NCBI GenBank assembly: GCA_021849615.1
Contig: JAJZSQ010000003.1
Span: forward strand, 1-64,000
Length of the DNA: 64,000 nucleotides
Direction: 5' to 3'
Source of the DNA: Pseudomonadota bacterium
Lineage (GTDB): Bacteria; Pseudomonadota; Gammaproteobacteria; Steroidobacterales; Steroidobacteraceae
The translations under genes and the position numbers were made by a program. Positions 44,601 through 53,354 of this stretch are shown in pieces. Position 1 is the stretch's first letter. Every line of letters begins with the position of its first letter. The notes under the pieces were generated by a model. It worked only from the letters and a program-made list of their open reading frames with translations, ran no database searches and was not told where the DNA came from.

Positions 44601-45250
44601 CGCTGATCGAGCGACCCATCCCGCTCAACGAGGGGTGTCTCGAGCCGCTCACGATCCACATTCCGGCCGGCTCGCTGCTCGACCCGACCTATCCGGCGGC
44701 CGTCGCCGCCGGCAACGTCGAGACATCCCAGTGCATCGTCGATGCGCTCTACGGCGCACTCGGCGTACTCGCCGCCTCCCAGGGGACGATGAACAATCTG
44801 ACCTTCGGCGATGCGCACCTGCAGTACTACGAGACCATTGCCGGGGGCGCCGGCGCCGGAGCGGACTTCGACGGCTGCGATGCCGTTCAGACTCACATGA
44901 CCAACTCCCGGCTGACCGACCCGGAGATCCTCGAGATGCGCTTCCCGGTGCTGCTGCGCGAGTTCGCCATCCGCCGCGGCTCCGGTGGTGCCGGGCGGCA
45001 CCGCGGTGGCGATGGCGTGTTGCGCCGAGTGGAGTTCCGCGCGCCGCTCACCGGCGCGCTGCTCGCCAACCATCGGCGGGTGCGTCCGTTCGGACTGCAG
45101 GGCGGGGCAAGCGGGGCGGCCGGTGCCGGGACGTTGCGCCGGGCCGACGGCTCGCTCGAGGCGATCGGCGCCACGGCGAGCTTCGCGGTCGGGGCGGGCG
45201 ATGTGCTCACCCTCCTCACCCCGGGCGGCGGGGGATTCGGGGCACCGTGA
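41645..45250 (+). CDS. oplAH: 5-oxoprolinase / hydantoinase, fused A and B subunits
   Basis: 1201 aa. Residues about 1-680 are hydantoinase A: '[19 protein letters not shown]', '[25 protein letters not shown]', '[13 protein letters not shown]...[16 protein letters not shown]'. Residues about 690-1200 are hydantoinase B: '[39 protein letters not shown]', '[12 protein letters not shown]', '[20 protein letters not shown]', '[10 protein letters not shown]'-like, '[15 protein letters not shown]'. The fused, ATP-dependent form is characteristic of OplAH, which opens 5-oxoproline (pyroglutamate) to glutamate in the cytoplasm. A related hydantoinase or caprolactamase activity cannot be excluded. It starts a four-gene operon with DUF969, DUF979 and DUF2891. 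Confidence 0.9.
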   Translation: MNAWQFWIDRGGTFTDVIGLAPDGRLHVRKVLSRQVETHGAQDAGILGIRRILESECGPRDRFEGCIQSVKVGTTVATNALLERQGADVLLVTTAGHADALVIGYQNRPDIFARHIVLPERLYSQVIEAEERLDALGRVLTPLEEPPLEAQLRAAHARGVRSVAIVFLHGWQHPRHERRAAALARRIGFEEVSVSHELSPLVRFVARGDTTVLNAYLASPLGAYLEGLAAQLRALDPGARLELMQSNGGLAALERFRALASVLSGPAGGLIGMAWIGAHAGIERLIGFDMGGTSTDVSLLDGAVPRRFEHLIAGVRLQQTMLDVHTIAAGGGSVLAVCDGRLAVGPASAGSAPGPACYGRGGPLTLTDAQVLLGRLRPDTLPALFGAQGDAPIERERVAQEFNALCAAVPGGAQHSAEALAGAFLDVAVESMANAIREVSTRQGLDAAEFTLFCFGGAAGQHACRVAAAAGMHRVLVHPLASVLSAFGIGVADRLAVRRASLRLPLDPAALEAAGARLAELERAAREELSPYGAAATSQAVHLLEVRAGDSDTTFSLPLAAQAAVRAAFDEEHLRRFGFATAALEIIIEAVRAEVRMPSLVPGTLRMPEEPLGTVLPSRAPVWFDGQWREVPLAAVDGPQDFLEGPALIVGRHSTVVLEPGWRAQRRADGQWLLERTAAAVAALPGVQSGPEMRPDPARIEIFNNLYMHIAEQMGEVLRATAQSVNIKERLDYSCALFDARGGLIANAPHMPVHLGSMGASVRSVIEARRGAMRRGDAWLLNSPYHGGTHLPDMTVVTPVFLSAGDAPDCFVASRAHHADIGGSTPGSMPPFSRSIEEEGVLFECFHLLESGRLRESELRAALAAGPYPARRPDQNVADLRAQLAANARGIAEIERAVARHGLTRVRDYMAHVQANAAECMREAIARLRSGSYRYELDDGAVIAVDVRIEGGRAHIDFAGTSAVHPGNFNAPRAVCLAAVVYVFRTLIERPIPLNEGCLEPLTIHIPAGSLLDPTYPAAVAAGNVETSQCIVDALYGALGVLAASQGTMNNLTFGDAHLQYYETIAGGAGAGADFDGCDAVQTHMTNSRLTDPEILEMRFPVLLREFAIRRGSGGAGRHRGGDGVLRRVEFRAPLTGALLANHRRVRPFGLQGGASGAAGAGTLRRADGSLEAIGATASFAVGAGDVLTLLTPGGGGFGAP

Positions 45251-45930
45251 ATCTCTGGCCGCTGCTCGCCATCGCGGTGCTGGTGGTCGGCTTCGCCGCC
45301 GGCCTCAATCCGCTGCTCGTCATTCTGGTGACGGCCTTCACGGCCGGACTGGCCGCGGGGATCACCCCACTGCGGGTGCTGGCTGCGCTCGGTCATGCCT
45401 TCAACGCGACGCGCTACGTGTCGCTCATCTGGCTGATCCTGCCGGTGATCGGGCTGCTCGAGCACGAGGGTCTGCGCGAGCGGGCGCGCACCCTGATCGG
45501 CCGGCTGCGCACCGCGACGGCCGGGCGGATCATCCTGGGGTATCTCGCACTGCGCCAGTTCACCGCGGCGCTCGGCCTGACGTCCCTTGGCGGCCCGGCG
45601 CAGATGGTGCGTCCGATCGTCGCGCCGATGGCCGAGGGTGCTGCCGAGAGCCGCTTCGGACGGCTCTCCGAGCGCATGCGTCATCTGGTGCGCGCCTATG
45701 CGGCCAGTGCGGACAACGTCGGAGCGTTTTTCGGTGAGGACATCTTCATCGCCATCTCCTCGATTCTGCTGATCAAGGGCTTTCTCGCCCAGAGCGGTTA
45801 CGACATCGCGCCGTTTCGGCTATCCATGTGGGCGATTCCGACGGCGTTGCTCGCGTTCTTGATTCACGGCGTGCGCCTCTGGCACCTCGATGCGAAGTTG
45901 AAGCGCCTCGCGCGCGGAGAGCCCCCTTGA
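45247..45930 (+). CDS. DUF969 membrane protein (permease half)
   Basis: 227 aa from GTG 45247, overlapping the oxoprolinase stop by GTGA. About six helices ('LLAIAVLVVGFAAGLNPLLVILVTAFTAGLAAG', 'YVSLIWLILPVIGLLEHEGLRERAR', 'LTSLGGPAQMVRPIVAPMAEGAAE', 'NVGAFFGEDIFIAISSILL'). This matches the DUF969 family in length and layout. DUF969 and DUF979 genes occur together and often beside pyroglutamyl-peptidase or oxoprolinase genes, so together they are thought to make a permease, probably for 5-oxoproline. Transport is inferred. Confidence 0.85.
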   Translation: MNLWPLLAIAVLVVGFAAGLNPLLVILVTAFTAGLAAGITPLRVLAALGHAFNATRYVSLIWLILPVIGLLEHEGLRERARTLIGRLRTATAGRIILGYLALRQFTAALGLTSLGGPAQMVRPIVAPMAEGAAESRFGRLSERMRHLVRAYAASADNVGAFFGEDIFIAISSILLIKGFLAQSGYDIAPFRLSMWAIPTALLAFLIHGVRLWHLDAKLKRLARGEPP

Positions 45931-46883
45931 TCGGGCTGCACGACGTCTACGGACTCGCCGGCACGATGTTCGGGGCGTTCGCGCTGCTTAGCGTGCGCGA
46001 CCGCAGCAATCCGCGGCGCTTCGGCAACGGCGCCTTCTGGGCGCTGCTCGCGGTGAGTTTCCTCTTCGGCTCGCAGCTCGGAGATACCGCCAACGGGGTC
46101 CTGGTGGTGGCGCTGATCGCACTCGGCGGCACCGGGGCGCTCGGGCGTGGCTCGACCGAACGACGCAGCGCCGCGGAGCGCGCACAGCGGGCGGCCCGGC
46201 GCGGCAATGCACTGTTGGTTCCGGCGCTGCTGATTCCGCTCATTGCGGTGCTCGGCACCTTCACGCTCGGGCACATCGAGGTCGGTGGCGCACCGCTCGC
46301 CGATCCAGACAACGTGACACTCATCGCGCTCGCCGTCGGCATCCTCGCGGCGCTCCTGGTCGCGCTCTGGCAGGCGAAGGCGCCGCCTGCAGCGGCGCTC
46401 GAGGAGGGCCGGCGGCTCGCCGACATGATCGGCTGGGCGCTGATCCTGCCGCAGTTGCTGGCGGCGCTCGGGGCGGTCTTTGCACTCGCCGGTGTCGGTG
46501 CCACGGTGGGCCACCTTGCCACGACCTGGCTGCCGCTCGGCCACCCGTTTGCGGCGGTGCTCGTGTATTGCGTGGGCATGGCGCTGTTCACCACGGTCAT
46601 GGGCAACGCGTTCGCAGCCTTCCCGGTGATGACTGCGGCGGTCGGAGTGCCGCTGATCGTGCAGCGCTTCGGCGGCGACCCGGCCATCATGGGTGCCATC
46701 GGCATGCTCTCGGGCTTCTGCGGAACGCTGGTGACGCCGATGGCCGCCAACTTCAACATCGTACCGGCGGTGCTGCTCGAGCTGCCGGACCGCAATGCCG
46801 TGATCAAGGTGCAGGTGCCGACGGCGCTCGTGCTGCTCGCCTGCAACGTCATACTGATGTATGGGCTCGTCTACCGCTTCTGA
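45927..46883 (+). CDS. DUF979 membrane protein (permease half)
   Basis: 318 aa starting at TTG 45927 with GGAGAG upstream; the start overlaps the DUF969 stop as TTGA. The track's 45828 start lies inside the DUF969 gene and is rejected. About nine helices; 'VYGLAGTMFGAFALLSVRDRSNPRRFGNGAFWALLAVSFLFGSQLGD', 'GNALLVPALLIPL', 'FTTVMGNAFAAFPVMTAAVGVPLI', 'CGTLVTPMAANFNIVPAVLLEL'. The pattern of short Gly/Pro-rich loops resembles ion-coupled permeases. It should form one transporter with DUF969. Confidence 0.85.
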   Translation: MIGLHDVYGLAGTMFGAFALLSVRDRSNPRRFGNGAFWALLAVSFLFGSQLGDTANGVLVVALIALGGTGALGRGSTERRSAAERAQRAARRGNALLVPALLIPLIAVLGTFTLGHIEVGGAPLADPDNVTLIALAVGILAALLVALWQAKAPPAAALEEGRRLADMIGWALILPQLLAALGAVFALAGVGATVGHLATTWLPLGHPFAAVLVYCVGMALFTTVMGNAFAAFPVMTAAVGVPLIVQRFGGDPAIMGAIGMLSGFCGTLVTPMAANFNIVPAVLLELPDRNAVIKVQVPTALVLLACNVILMYGLVYRF

Positions 46884-46890
46884 GGCTGCC

Positions 46891-47916
46891 ATGAACCGTT
46901 CCCTCACGCTCGGGCTCGATCTGGCCGAGCGCTTCGCGCGCATCGCGCTCGGGCACGTCGGGCGCGAATATCCGCACAAGCCCGACCACGTCCTGACTGA
47001 CGAGACCGACATGCGCAGTCCGCGAGCGCTGCACCCGATTTTCTTCGGCAGCTTCGACTGGCACTCCTGCGTGCACACGCACTGGCTGCTCGCGCGGCTG
47101 GTTCGGCGCTTTCCGGCGCTGGCAGCGGCAGGGCAGATCCGCGCGCTGTTCGATGCGCAGTTCACACCAGCCAAGGTCGCCGCCGAGTGCGCCTACCTGC
47201 AGGCGAGCTCGACCCGGGGCTTCGAGCGGCCGTACGGCTGGGCTTGGCTGTTGATGCTGCAGGGGGAGTTGCTGCGCCACGAGAGTGCCGAGGGGCGCGC
47301 ATGGGCGGCGCGGCTGGCGCCGCTCGCCGCGGCGTTCGTCGCGCGGTTCGAGGCCTTTCTGCCGCTCGCGACCTATCCGATCCGTTCCGGCGCGCACGCC
47401 AACACCGCGTTCGCACTGCTCCTGGCGCGCGACTACGCCGCGGCGGCCGGCGACGGGACGCTCGCCGAGCACTGTGCGCAGCAGGCGCGCCGCTGGTACG
47501 GCGAGGACCGGGGCTGTCAGGCCTGGGAGCCTTCACTCGATGAGTTTCTCTCCCCGGCACTCACCGAGGCGGCGCTGATGGCTGAGGTGCTGGGGCCCGA
47601 GGCGTTCGGCGCGTGGTTCGAGGCGTTTCTACCGGAGGCGGCCGAGGGCAGGCCAGCGACGTTGTTCGCGCCGGCAACCGTCAGCGACCGCACCGACGGG
47701 AAGATCGCGCATCTGGATGGACTGAATCTCGCCCGGGCCTGGTGCTGGCGGCGCATCGTGGCGGCGCTGCCCGGCGGCCATCCGCTGCACCGGAGGGCCG
47801 CCTCGAGCATCGAGGCGCACCTGGCGAGTGCGCTCGGGCAGGTCGCGGGGGACTACATGGGCGAGCATTGGCTGGCGAGCTTCGCGCTGCTCGCGCTCGA
47901 TCCGCGCAGCGGCTGA
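46891..47916 (+). CDS. DUF2891 family cytoplasmic protein
   Basis: 341 aa from ATG 46891, 7 bases after the DUF979 stop, with GAGG upstream. No signal peptide or membrane helix. 'HPIFFGSFDWHSCVHTHWLLARLVRRFP' and 'RGFERPYGWAWLLML' are the conserved blocks, and 'GEHWLASFALLAL' closes it; the fold is probably an alpha/alpha toroid as in glycosidase-like or epimerase-like proteins. Function is unknown. Its constant company with DUF969/DUF979 and pyroglutamate enzymes suggests a role in that pathway. The His and Trp residues of FDWHSCVHTHW look like an active site. Confidence 0.8.
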   Translation: MNRSLTLGLDLAERFARIALGHVGREYPHKPDHVLTDETDMRSPRALHPIFFGSFDWHSCVHTHWLLARLVRRFPALAAAGQIRALFDAQFTPAKVAAECAYLQASSTRGFERPYGWAWLLMLQGELLRHESAEGRAWAARLAPLAAAFVARFEAFLPLATYPIRSGAHANTAFALLLARDYAAAAGDGTLAEHCAQQARRWYGEDRGCQAWEPSLDEFLSPALTEAALMAEVLGPEAFGAWFEAFLPEAAEGRPATLFAPATVSDRTDGKIAHLDGLNLARAWCWRRIVAALPGGHPLHRRAASSIEAHLASALGQVAGDYMGEHWLASFALLALDPRSG

Positions 47917-47928
47917 TCGGGCTGCGTG

Positions 47929-47980
47929 CTGCACCCGGGCGCTTCCCGTCCGGGTGCAGGATCCGGGTCCGCGGACCCGG
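47929..47980. terminator. Double hairpin between convergent genes
   Basis: CTGCACCCGG-N11-CCGGGTGCAG (47929-47959) is followed by the 18-base palindrome CCGGGTCCGCGGACCCGG (47963-47980). Together they fill most of the 69-base gap between convergent stops at 47916 and 47986. Confidence 0.65.
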
Positions 47981-47985
47981 GGGAC

Positions 47986-48459
47986 TCAACGTTGGCGCGA
48001 ACGGCTCCACAGCGGGAAGCCGCGCGAGTCGCGCAGCATCATGGACTGGTGTCCCTTGCGGATCTCGGCGGCGATGAGAACGGGTTGACCTTCGTACGTG
48101 ACCTGCGATCCGGTCACCTCGATCATCTCATCCGGCGCGAGCTTCAGGTGCTGACGCGCAATGTACCAACTGGGTCCCAGGTGCACCGAGACATTGCCTG
48201 CGGCGGTCTTCAGCAGCAGGTGAATGCCATAGGCGCGGCTGCCACGATAGGCCACTTTCTCGATCGCGATGATGTCCCCGCGGATCGTCTCGACGGTCCG
48301 GGTGTCGTACATCCGCGCACCCATGCCGCCCATGCCGCCCATCTGGCTCATGCCACCCATCTGGCCCATCCGGCCCATGTTCTGCTGCGCCAGCGCAGCC
48401 GAGGGAGCCGCACAGGCCGCACTCATCGCCAGAACACACAACCCAATGATCCGTTTCAT
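47986..48459 (-). CDS. Small secreted Met/Gly-rich protein with OB-like domain
   Basis: 157 aa from ATG 48459 with GAGGA upstream; the track's 48480 start is a GTG. Signal peptide 1-24 (ending ALA), then a Met/Gly repeat 'MGRMGQMGGMSQMGGMGGMG' that could bind copper or be a flexible linker. The remaining 100 residues ('VETIRGDIIAIEKVAYRGSRAYGIHLLLKTAAGNVSVHLGPSWYIARQHLKLAPDEMIEVTGSQV...GQPVLIAAEIRKGHQSMMLRDSRGFPLW') form a compact beta domain found in many unnamed periplasmic proteins. Metal binding is a guess from composition only. Confidence 0.7.
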   Translation of the reverse strand: MKRIIGLCVLAMSAACAAPSAALAQQNMGRMGQMGGMSQMGGMGGMGARMYDTRTVETIRGDIIAIEKVAYRGSRAYGIHLLLKTAAGNVSVHLGPSWYIARQHLKLAPDEMIEVTGSQVTYEGQPVLIAAEIRKGHQSMMLRDSRGFPLWSRSRQR

Positions 48460-48678
48460 GATGGCCGGTCCTCGAGTCACATTACGGTGGACTCTCCTTG
48501 TACGCTTCGTGATCGGGGACTTCGATCCGCACAGCTACCTACTGTACGAGCCGGGAGCGGGCGGCCGTCCCTCGCCTGAGCCTGACGGCGACCCCGCGGA
48601 TTCGACGCACCATTTCGGGGCATGGGCCGGGCGTTCCGCGAGCCGCCAGTTCACGCGACCGATCAATGCCATACTGGT

Positions 48679-49965
48679 ATGCCCACCCCGCGTGAACGCC
48701 TTACCCAGATGATCGAATTCGGACGCGATACGCTGCGCTTCCTGCGAGACAACACCCGCTGGATCGGCGCGGGCTTCCTGCTCATGATGTTTTCCTCCTT
48801 CGGGCAGACGTTCTTCATCGGCATGTCCGGCAAGGCGCTGCGCGAAACGTTCCACCTCTCGGCGGGCGGCTTCGGCGGGCTGTACATGCTCGCCACGCTC
48901 GCCAGCGCGGTGAGCCTGCCGTGGCTCGGGCGAACCCTCGACGTGATGCCGGGCTGGAAGGTGGTGCGCTTCACCCTGCCGGCGCTCGCACTCGCCTGTG
49001 TGCTGATGGTGCTGGCGCCGAACCTCGTGCTGCTCACCGGAGCTCTGTACCTGTTGCGCCTGTTCGGTCAGGGCATGATGACCGAAACGGCCTACACGGA
49101 ATTGGGACGCTGGTTCATCGCCAACCGAGGGCGCGCCATGGCGCTGATCGTACCCGGCCAGCAGGCCGGCATTGCGCTCTTGCCGGTCTTCGTCGTGCTG
49201 GTCGATCGGGCGGGCGGCAGCTGGCGGGCCGCCTGGATCGCCTCCGCCGGGCTGATCGTGCTGGTCGGGCTGCCCTCGATTCTCACCCTGATGCGCATTG
49301 CCCGCGTGCCGCACTCCCAGGAGGTGAAGGCGAGCGCACTGCGTACCGCGCGCAGCTGGACGCGCGCTGAGGTCCTTCGCGACCCGGTGTTCTATCTGCT
49401 GCAGTTCGGCGCGCTCGCCCCGCCGTTCATCGCGACCGTCATCTTTTTCAACCAGGATTACCTGATCGCGCTGCGCGGGTACGACCCGCTGATCTTCGCT
49501 GCGGCCTTCCCGGTGATGTCGGTCACGACCGTCGTGTTCGGCTTGGTCGGCGGACACCTGATCGATCGGTTCGGCGCGGTGCGGCTGCTGCCGTACTTCC
49601 TCGTACCGCTTGCCGTGACGTCGGCGGCCCTCGGGCTGATCGCGCCGGTCTGGGGCGTGTATCTGTCGATGTTTCTGTTCGGCATCAGCAACGGGATCAC
49701 CTCGACGATGCTGGGTGCGCTCTGGCCGGAGATCTACGGCCTTGCGAATCTCGGCGGTATCCGCGCGATGATCGTCTCGGCGATGGTGCTCTCCACGGCG
49801 ATCGGGCCGGGGCTCTCGGGTCTGCTGATCGACCACGGGGTGGGGCTGCCGCGCCAGTTGCTCTGGTTGTCCTGCTGGTGTGTGCTCGCCTGCTTCGTGC
49901 TGGCGTATGCCGCGTGGCGGGTGCGCCAGCGCGAGGCCGGCCCGGCGGCGCTGCGCGCAGCCTGA
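48679..49965 (+). CDS. MFS transporter
   Basis: About 428 aa with 12 helices. 'FSSFGQTFFIGMSGKALRETFHLSAGGFGGLYMLATLASAVSLPWLGRTLD' is the first repeat, and 'GGHLIDRFGAVRLLP' the central loop. 'GLANLGGIRAMIVSAMVLSTAIGPGLSGLLID' is typical of oxalate/nitrate-type or unclassified MFS. The start is uncertain: ATG 48679 gives a short cytoplasmic head, and ATG 48712 is an alternative. Substrate not assignable. It is a stand-alone unit that ends at a strong hairpin. Confidence 0.82.
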   Translation: MPTPRERLTQMIEFGRDTLRFLRDNTRWIGAGFLLMMFSSFGQTFFIGMSGKALRETFHLSAGGFGGLYMLATLASAVSLPWLGRTLDVMPGWKVVRFTLPALALACVLMVLAPNLVLLTGALYLLRLFGQGMMTETAYTELGRWFIANRGRAMALIVPGQQAGIALLPVFVVLVDRAGGSWRAAWIASAGLIVLVGLPSILTLMRIARVPHSQEVKASALRTARSWTRAEVLRDPVFYLLQFGALAPPFIATVIFFNQDYLIALRGYDPLIFAAAFPVMSVTTVVFGLVGGHLIDRFGAVRLLPYFLVPLAVTSAALGLIAPVWGVYLSMFLFGISNGITSTMLGALWPEIYGLANLGGIRAMIVSAMVLSTAIGPGLSGLLIDHGVGLPRQLLWLSCWCVLACFVLAYAAWRVRQREAGPAALRAA

Positions 49966-50035
49966 GCGGGCGAAGCATCCGGGGTGCGCGAGCGGCTGAA
50001 GCGCTGCTCGGTCGTAAGAGAATCGATCGGCAGCC

Positions 50036-50068
50036 GTGGGGGCGCAGCCGTTGCGGCTGCGCCCCCAC
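50036..50068. terminator. Very strong bidirectional hairpin terminator
   Basis: GTGGGGGCGCAGCCG - TTG - CGGCTGCGCCCCCAC: a perfect 15-base-pair stem with a 3-base loop, between convergent genes that end at 49965 and 50075. Confidence 0.75.
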
Positions 50069-50074
50069 GAGTGC

Positions 50075-53000
50075 TCAGGCGCCTGCGGCCGGCGGGAGTG
50101 CCGGCGGGGTGTGCAGTGTCACGGCCGACCCGGTCGGCAGCGTGGCGACGCCCGCGGCGTAAGCGGCGCTGTTCCAGGCCTTCACCTGCGTCAGCACCGA
50201 ACCGTCGTAGCGGCTGAGCAGTTGCTCGATCAGCGTGCGGTCGGTGCGGATCAGCCCGAGCAGCTGCGCGCGCGGTTTGGCACCCCAGAGTCCGGCGCTC
50301 ATGCCGTACAGGGTGTCGACCTTGCGGTGCAGGTGCGAGAAGTGCCGCAGGAAGTCCTCCTCCGCCTTGTGCTGGGTATGCGAGTTCCACAGCGTGTTCT
50401 GGTAGGAGGTCAGGGTCTTCTGCAGTGTCTTGCCCTGGGCGAGGAGCGCGGCGTGTCGACGACCCCAGGCCGGATCGGATTTGCCGCGCGCCAGCACGCC
50501 GGCGAGGCTCTTGCGCATGCTCGCCACGTGGTTCAGCAGGCGATTGACTGCCGAGAGCTCCTCACGTGCGGCCAGACCGGCCTGGGTATCCGCACGGGCG
50601 GTGGCGAGCGAGACCGAATAGCGCGGATCAGACTCGACCTTCAGCGTCACCCGCTGCATCGAGGTCCCGGCGTGCACGGTGGCCGTGTACTGGCCGGGCA
50701 GGGCAGCTGGCCCGAATCCACCGCCGTGGCCGGAGCCGAGCGGCGGGTCGAGTTTGGCTGCACCCTTGTAACGCAGGTTCCACACGACGGTGTCGAACCC
50801 AGCCTTGCCCGGTCCGTACAGCGTCGTCACCAGCGTACCGGCGGCATCACGGATCGCGATGCGCACCGGACCGTGATGCGCTGCCTTTTCGGCCGGCGTC
50901 GGCTTCAGTGTTTTGGCGAGGTGGTAGCTGATCATCGCCCCGGTCGGTGCGTTCGGCGCGACATAGCCGCTCGGACCGACACCGTTGGTGTACGAGTGAT
51001 ACAGCTGCACGCCCGCGGAGGCGCTGAACAGATGGAACGGTGCGCGCATCGCCGCGGCGCGGTACTGCTCGAGCGGCCTGAGGTTGTCGAGCACCCAGAT
51101 GCCCCGGCCGTGCGTGGCGAGCAGCAGGCCGCGGTGATCGGGTGCAAAGTTCACGTCCCACACCGACAGGCCGCGCGGCAGGTTGGCATGCAGTGGCTGC
51201 CACTGCGCGCCATCGTCGAACGACACATACAGGCCGGCCGAGATCGTTCCGGCGAACAGCAGCCCGGCGTGATTCGGATCTTCGGTGACCACCTCGACGC
51301 TGCTGTCCGGCAGTCCGCGGGTGATGCGGGTCCAGTGCCTGCCGTAATCGGTCGTGCGGAACACGTACGGGGCATCGTTGCCGATCTCGTGGCCGTCGAA
51401 GGCCGCGTAGGCCGTGCCGGCGGCAAACGGCGAGGGCTCGACGTGGTAGACGCGGGCCCACTGCGGTGCGCCGGGCGGGGTCACCTTGTTCCAGTGCGCG
51501 CCATCGTCACGGCTCACCCACACCCAGCCGTCGTCGGTTCCGACCCAGATGACCTTCGGATCGGTCGGGGCGAGGGCGAGCGACTGAATGGTGTCGTACG
51601 TCTCCGCGCCGCTCATGTCCAGGTCGATCGGACCGCCGCTCGGCTGCTGCTTGGCCTTGATGTTGCGCGTCAGGTCCGGGCTGATGACGCGCCAGTGCCT
51701 GCCGCCGTCGGTGCTGTGGAACACCACGTTTGCGGCGGTGTACACGTTCTTCGGATCGGTCGGCGAGACCGCGACCGGGGTGGTCCAGTCGAAGCGGTAT
51801 TTCTGCGCGTAGGTCGGCTTGCCCGAGAGCAGCAGCCCGGCGAGCACGTCACGCAGGTAGGGATTGATCTCGCGCTTGCGGCCGGTGGCGCGGTTCAGCG
51901 CCGTCGCGAAGCCGTCGTCGGTGGTTGCGTAGATCATCGAGGCGTCGTTCGGAGCCGGCACCACGTACTGGCCGTCGCCGCCGGCGACGTCGAACCAGTC
52001 CTGTGCGCCCGTCACGCCGCCGCGCTCGTAGTCGCTGCTCGCGCCGCACCAGGCGTCATTGTCCTGCAGTCCGCCGCAGACCAGATACGGCCAGGGATGG
52101 GCGGTCGCGCTCGCGGCCACCTGGTAGAACTGCTCGATCGGCAGATTGTCGAGGTGCCGCCAGTGCTTGCCGGCATCGAGCGACAGGTACACCCCGCCGT
52201 CGTTGCCCTGGATGATGCGGTTCGGGTTGGTCGGGTCGATCCAGATGGTGTGGTGATCGACGTGCACGCCCTTGTCGGCGTAGAACACGTGCTTGCCACC
52301 GTCCTTGCTCTCCATCATCTTCATCGACAGCAGGAACAGGCGCCGGGCGTCGTTCGGCATCACCGCGAGCTGCGTGAAGTAGAACGGCCGCACGTCGCTG
52401 TTGTGATTGTCGCTGACTTTCTGCCAGTGGCTGCCGAGGTCATGTGAGACCCACAGAACGCCGCCCTTGGCTTGCAGCACCGCGTACACGGTCTCGGGCT
52501 GACTCGGGGCGAACGCGACCGCGCTGCGCCCGATGCGCCCGCCCGGCAGGCCGTGAGTGAGCTTCGTCCAGTGCACGCCGCCGTCGCTCGAGCGGTACAG
52601 ACCGCCGCTCTTGCCGCCGCTGGTGAGCATCCAGGCGCGCCGCTGCAGCGGCCACATGCCGGCGATCAGTACTTTGGGGTTGCCCGGCTCGAAGGCGATG
52701 GTGCTGCAGCCGGTGTGGTCGTTGAGGTACAGCACCCGCTGCCAGTGCGCGCCGTCATCGGTGCTCATGAACACCCCGCGCTGCGGGCCGCGCTTCCACA
52801 GGTTGCCCTCGGCGCAGGCGAACACGGTGTTGGTGTTCTCGGGGTCCACCGCGATGGCCGCGATCTGGCCGGCGTGGTGCAGGCCCTTGTCGACCCAGGT
52901 CTTGCCGCCGTCGGGGCTGAAGTACACCCCATCGCCGTTCAGCACGTCGTTGCGCGGGTTGGCCTCACCGGTACCGACCCACAGCCAGTTCGGATTGCCG

Positions 53001-53302
53001 CCGGCGAGGGCCATCGAGCCGATCGACTGCGTCGGCTCGTGGTTGAAGATCGCCTTCCAGCTCATGCCGCCGTCCTCGGTCTTCCACACGCCGCCGCCGG
53101 CAGCGCCGACGTAATAGAGTGCGGGATTGCCGGCGACGCCGAGCACGCTGGTGACGCGGCCGCCGGCGACCGCCGGGCCGAGATCGCGGAACTTCAGGCC
53201 GTGAAACGGCCCCGGCTGCTTGGGCACGGCCGGGGTGGCCGCCGCGGCCAACAGACTCGTGCCGAGAAGCGCAGCGGTCGCCAGTGCCAGGATGGGGCGC
53301 AT
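50075..53302 (-). CDS. Large secreted BNR/Asp-box repeat protein (sortilin-like propellers)
   Basis: 1075 aa with a signal peptide (about 1-22, ending LAAA), ATG 53302 preceded by TTGGAG. Repeated Asp-box units (S/TxDGGxxW: 'KTEDGGMSWKAI', 'FSPDGGKTWVDKG', 'MSTDDGAHWQRV', 'RSSDGGVHWTKL', 'HSTDGGRHWRVI', 'VSRDDGAHWNKV') span about 60-730 and should build one or two ten-bladed propellers. Residues 730-1075 include a beta-sandwich part ('PVRIAIRDAAGTLVTTLYGPGKAGFDTVVWNLRYKG') and a helical tail. Such proteins are often labelled glycosyl hydrolase, but no glycosidase catalytic residues are evident. Probably an extracellular or periplasmic binding or structural protein. Confidence 0.88.
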   Translation of the reverse strand: MRPILALATAALLGTSLLAAAATPAVPKQPGPFHGLKFRDLGPAVAGGRVTSVLGVAGNPALYYVGAAGGGVWKTEDGGMSWKAIFNHEPTQSIGSMALAGGNPNWLWVGTGEANPRNDVLNGDGVYFSPDGGKTWVDKGLHHAGQIAAIAVDPENTNTVFACAEGNLWKRGPQRGVFMSTDDGAHWQRVLYLNDHTGCSTIAFEPGNPKVLIAGMWPLQRRAWMLTSGGKSGGLYRSSDGGVHWTKLTHGLPGGRIGRSAVAFAPSQPETVYAVLQAKGGVLWVSHDLGSHWQKVSDNHNSDVRPFYFTQLAVMPNDARRLFLLSMKMMESKDGGKHVFYADKGVHVDHHTIWIDPTNPNRIIQGNDGGVYLSLDAGKHWRHLDNLPIEQFYQVAASATAHPWPYLVCGGLQDNDAWCGASSDYERGGVTGAQDWFDVAGGDGQYVVPAPNDASMIYATTDDGFATALNRATGRKREINPYLRDVLAGLLLSGKPTYAQKYRFDWTTPVAVSPTDPKNVYTAANVVFHSTDGGRHWRVISPDLTRNIKAKQQPSGGPIDLDMSGAETYDTIQSLALAPTDPKVIWVGTDDGWVWVSRDDGAHWNKVTPPGAPQWARVYHVEPSPFAAGTAYAAFDGHEIGNDAPYVFRTTDYGRHWTRITRGLPDSSVEVVTEDPNHAGLLFAGTISAGLYVSFDDGAQWQPLHANLPRGLSVWDVNFAPDHRGLLLATHGRGIWVLDNLRPLEQYRAAAMRAPFHLFSASAGVQLYHSYTNGVGPSGYVAPNAPTGAMISYHLAKTLKPTPAEKAAHHGPVRIAIRDAAGTLVTTLYGPGKAGFDTVVWNLRYKGAAKLDPPLGSGHGGGFGPAALPGQYTATVHAGTSMQRVTLKVESDPRYSVSLATARADTQAGLAAREELSAVNRLLNHVASMRKSLAGVLARGKSDPAWGRRHAALLAQGKTLQKTLTSYQNTLWNSHTQHKAEEDFLRHFSHLHRKVDTLYGMSAGLWGAKPRAQLLGLIRTDRTLIEQLLSRYDGSVLTQVKAWNSAAYAAGVATLPTGSAVTLHTPPALPPAAGA

Positions 53303-53354
53303 TGCAGATCTCCAATGCCAATGGATCGAAAAAAGGGAGGATTAAGGTAGCGCT

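Noticed and set aside
50036-52447. 803-aa plus-strand frame
   Set aside because: Antisense to the BNR-repeat gene; its first codons fall within the terminator hairpin.
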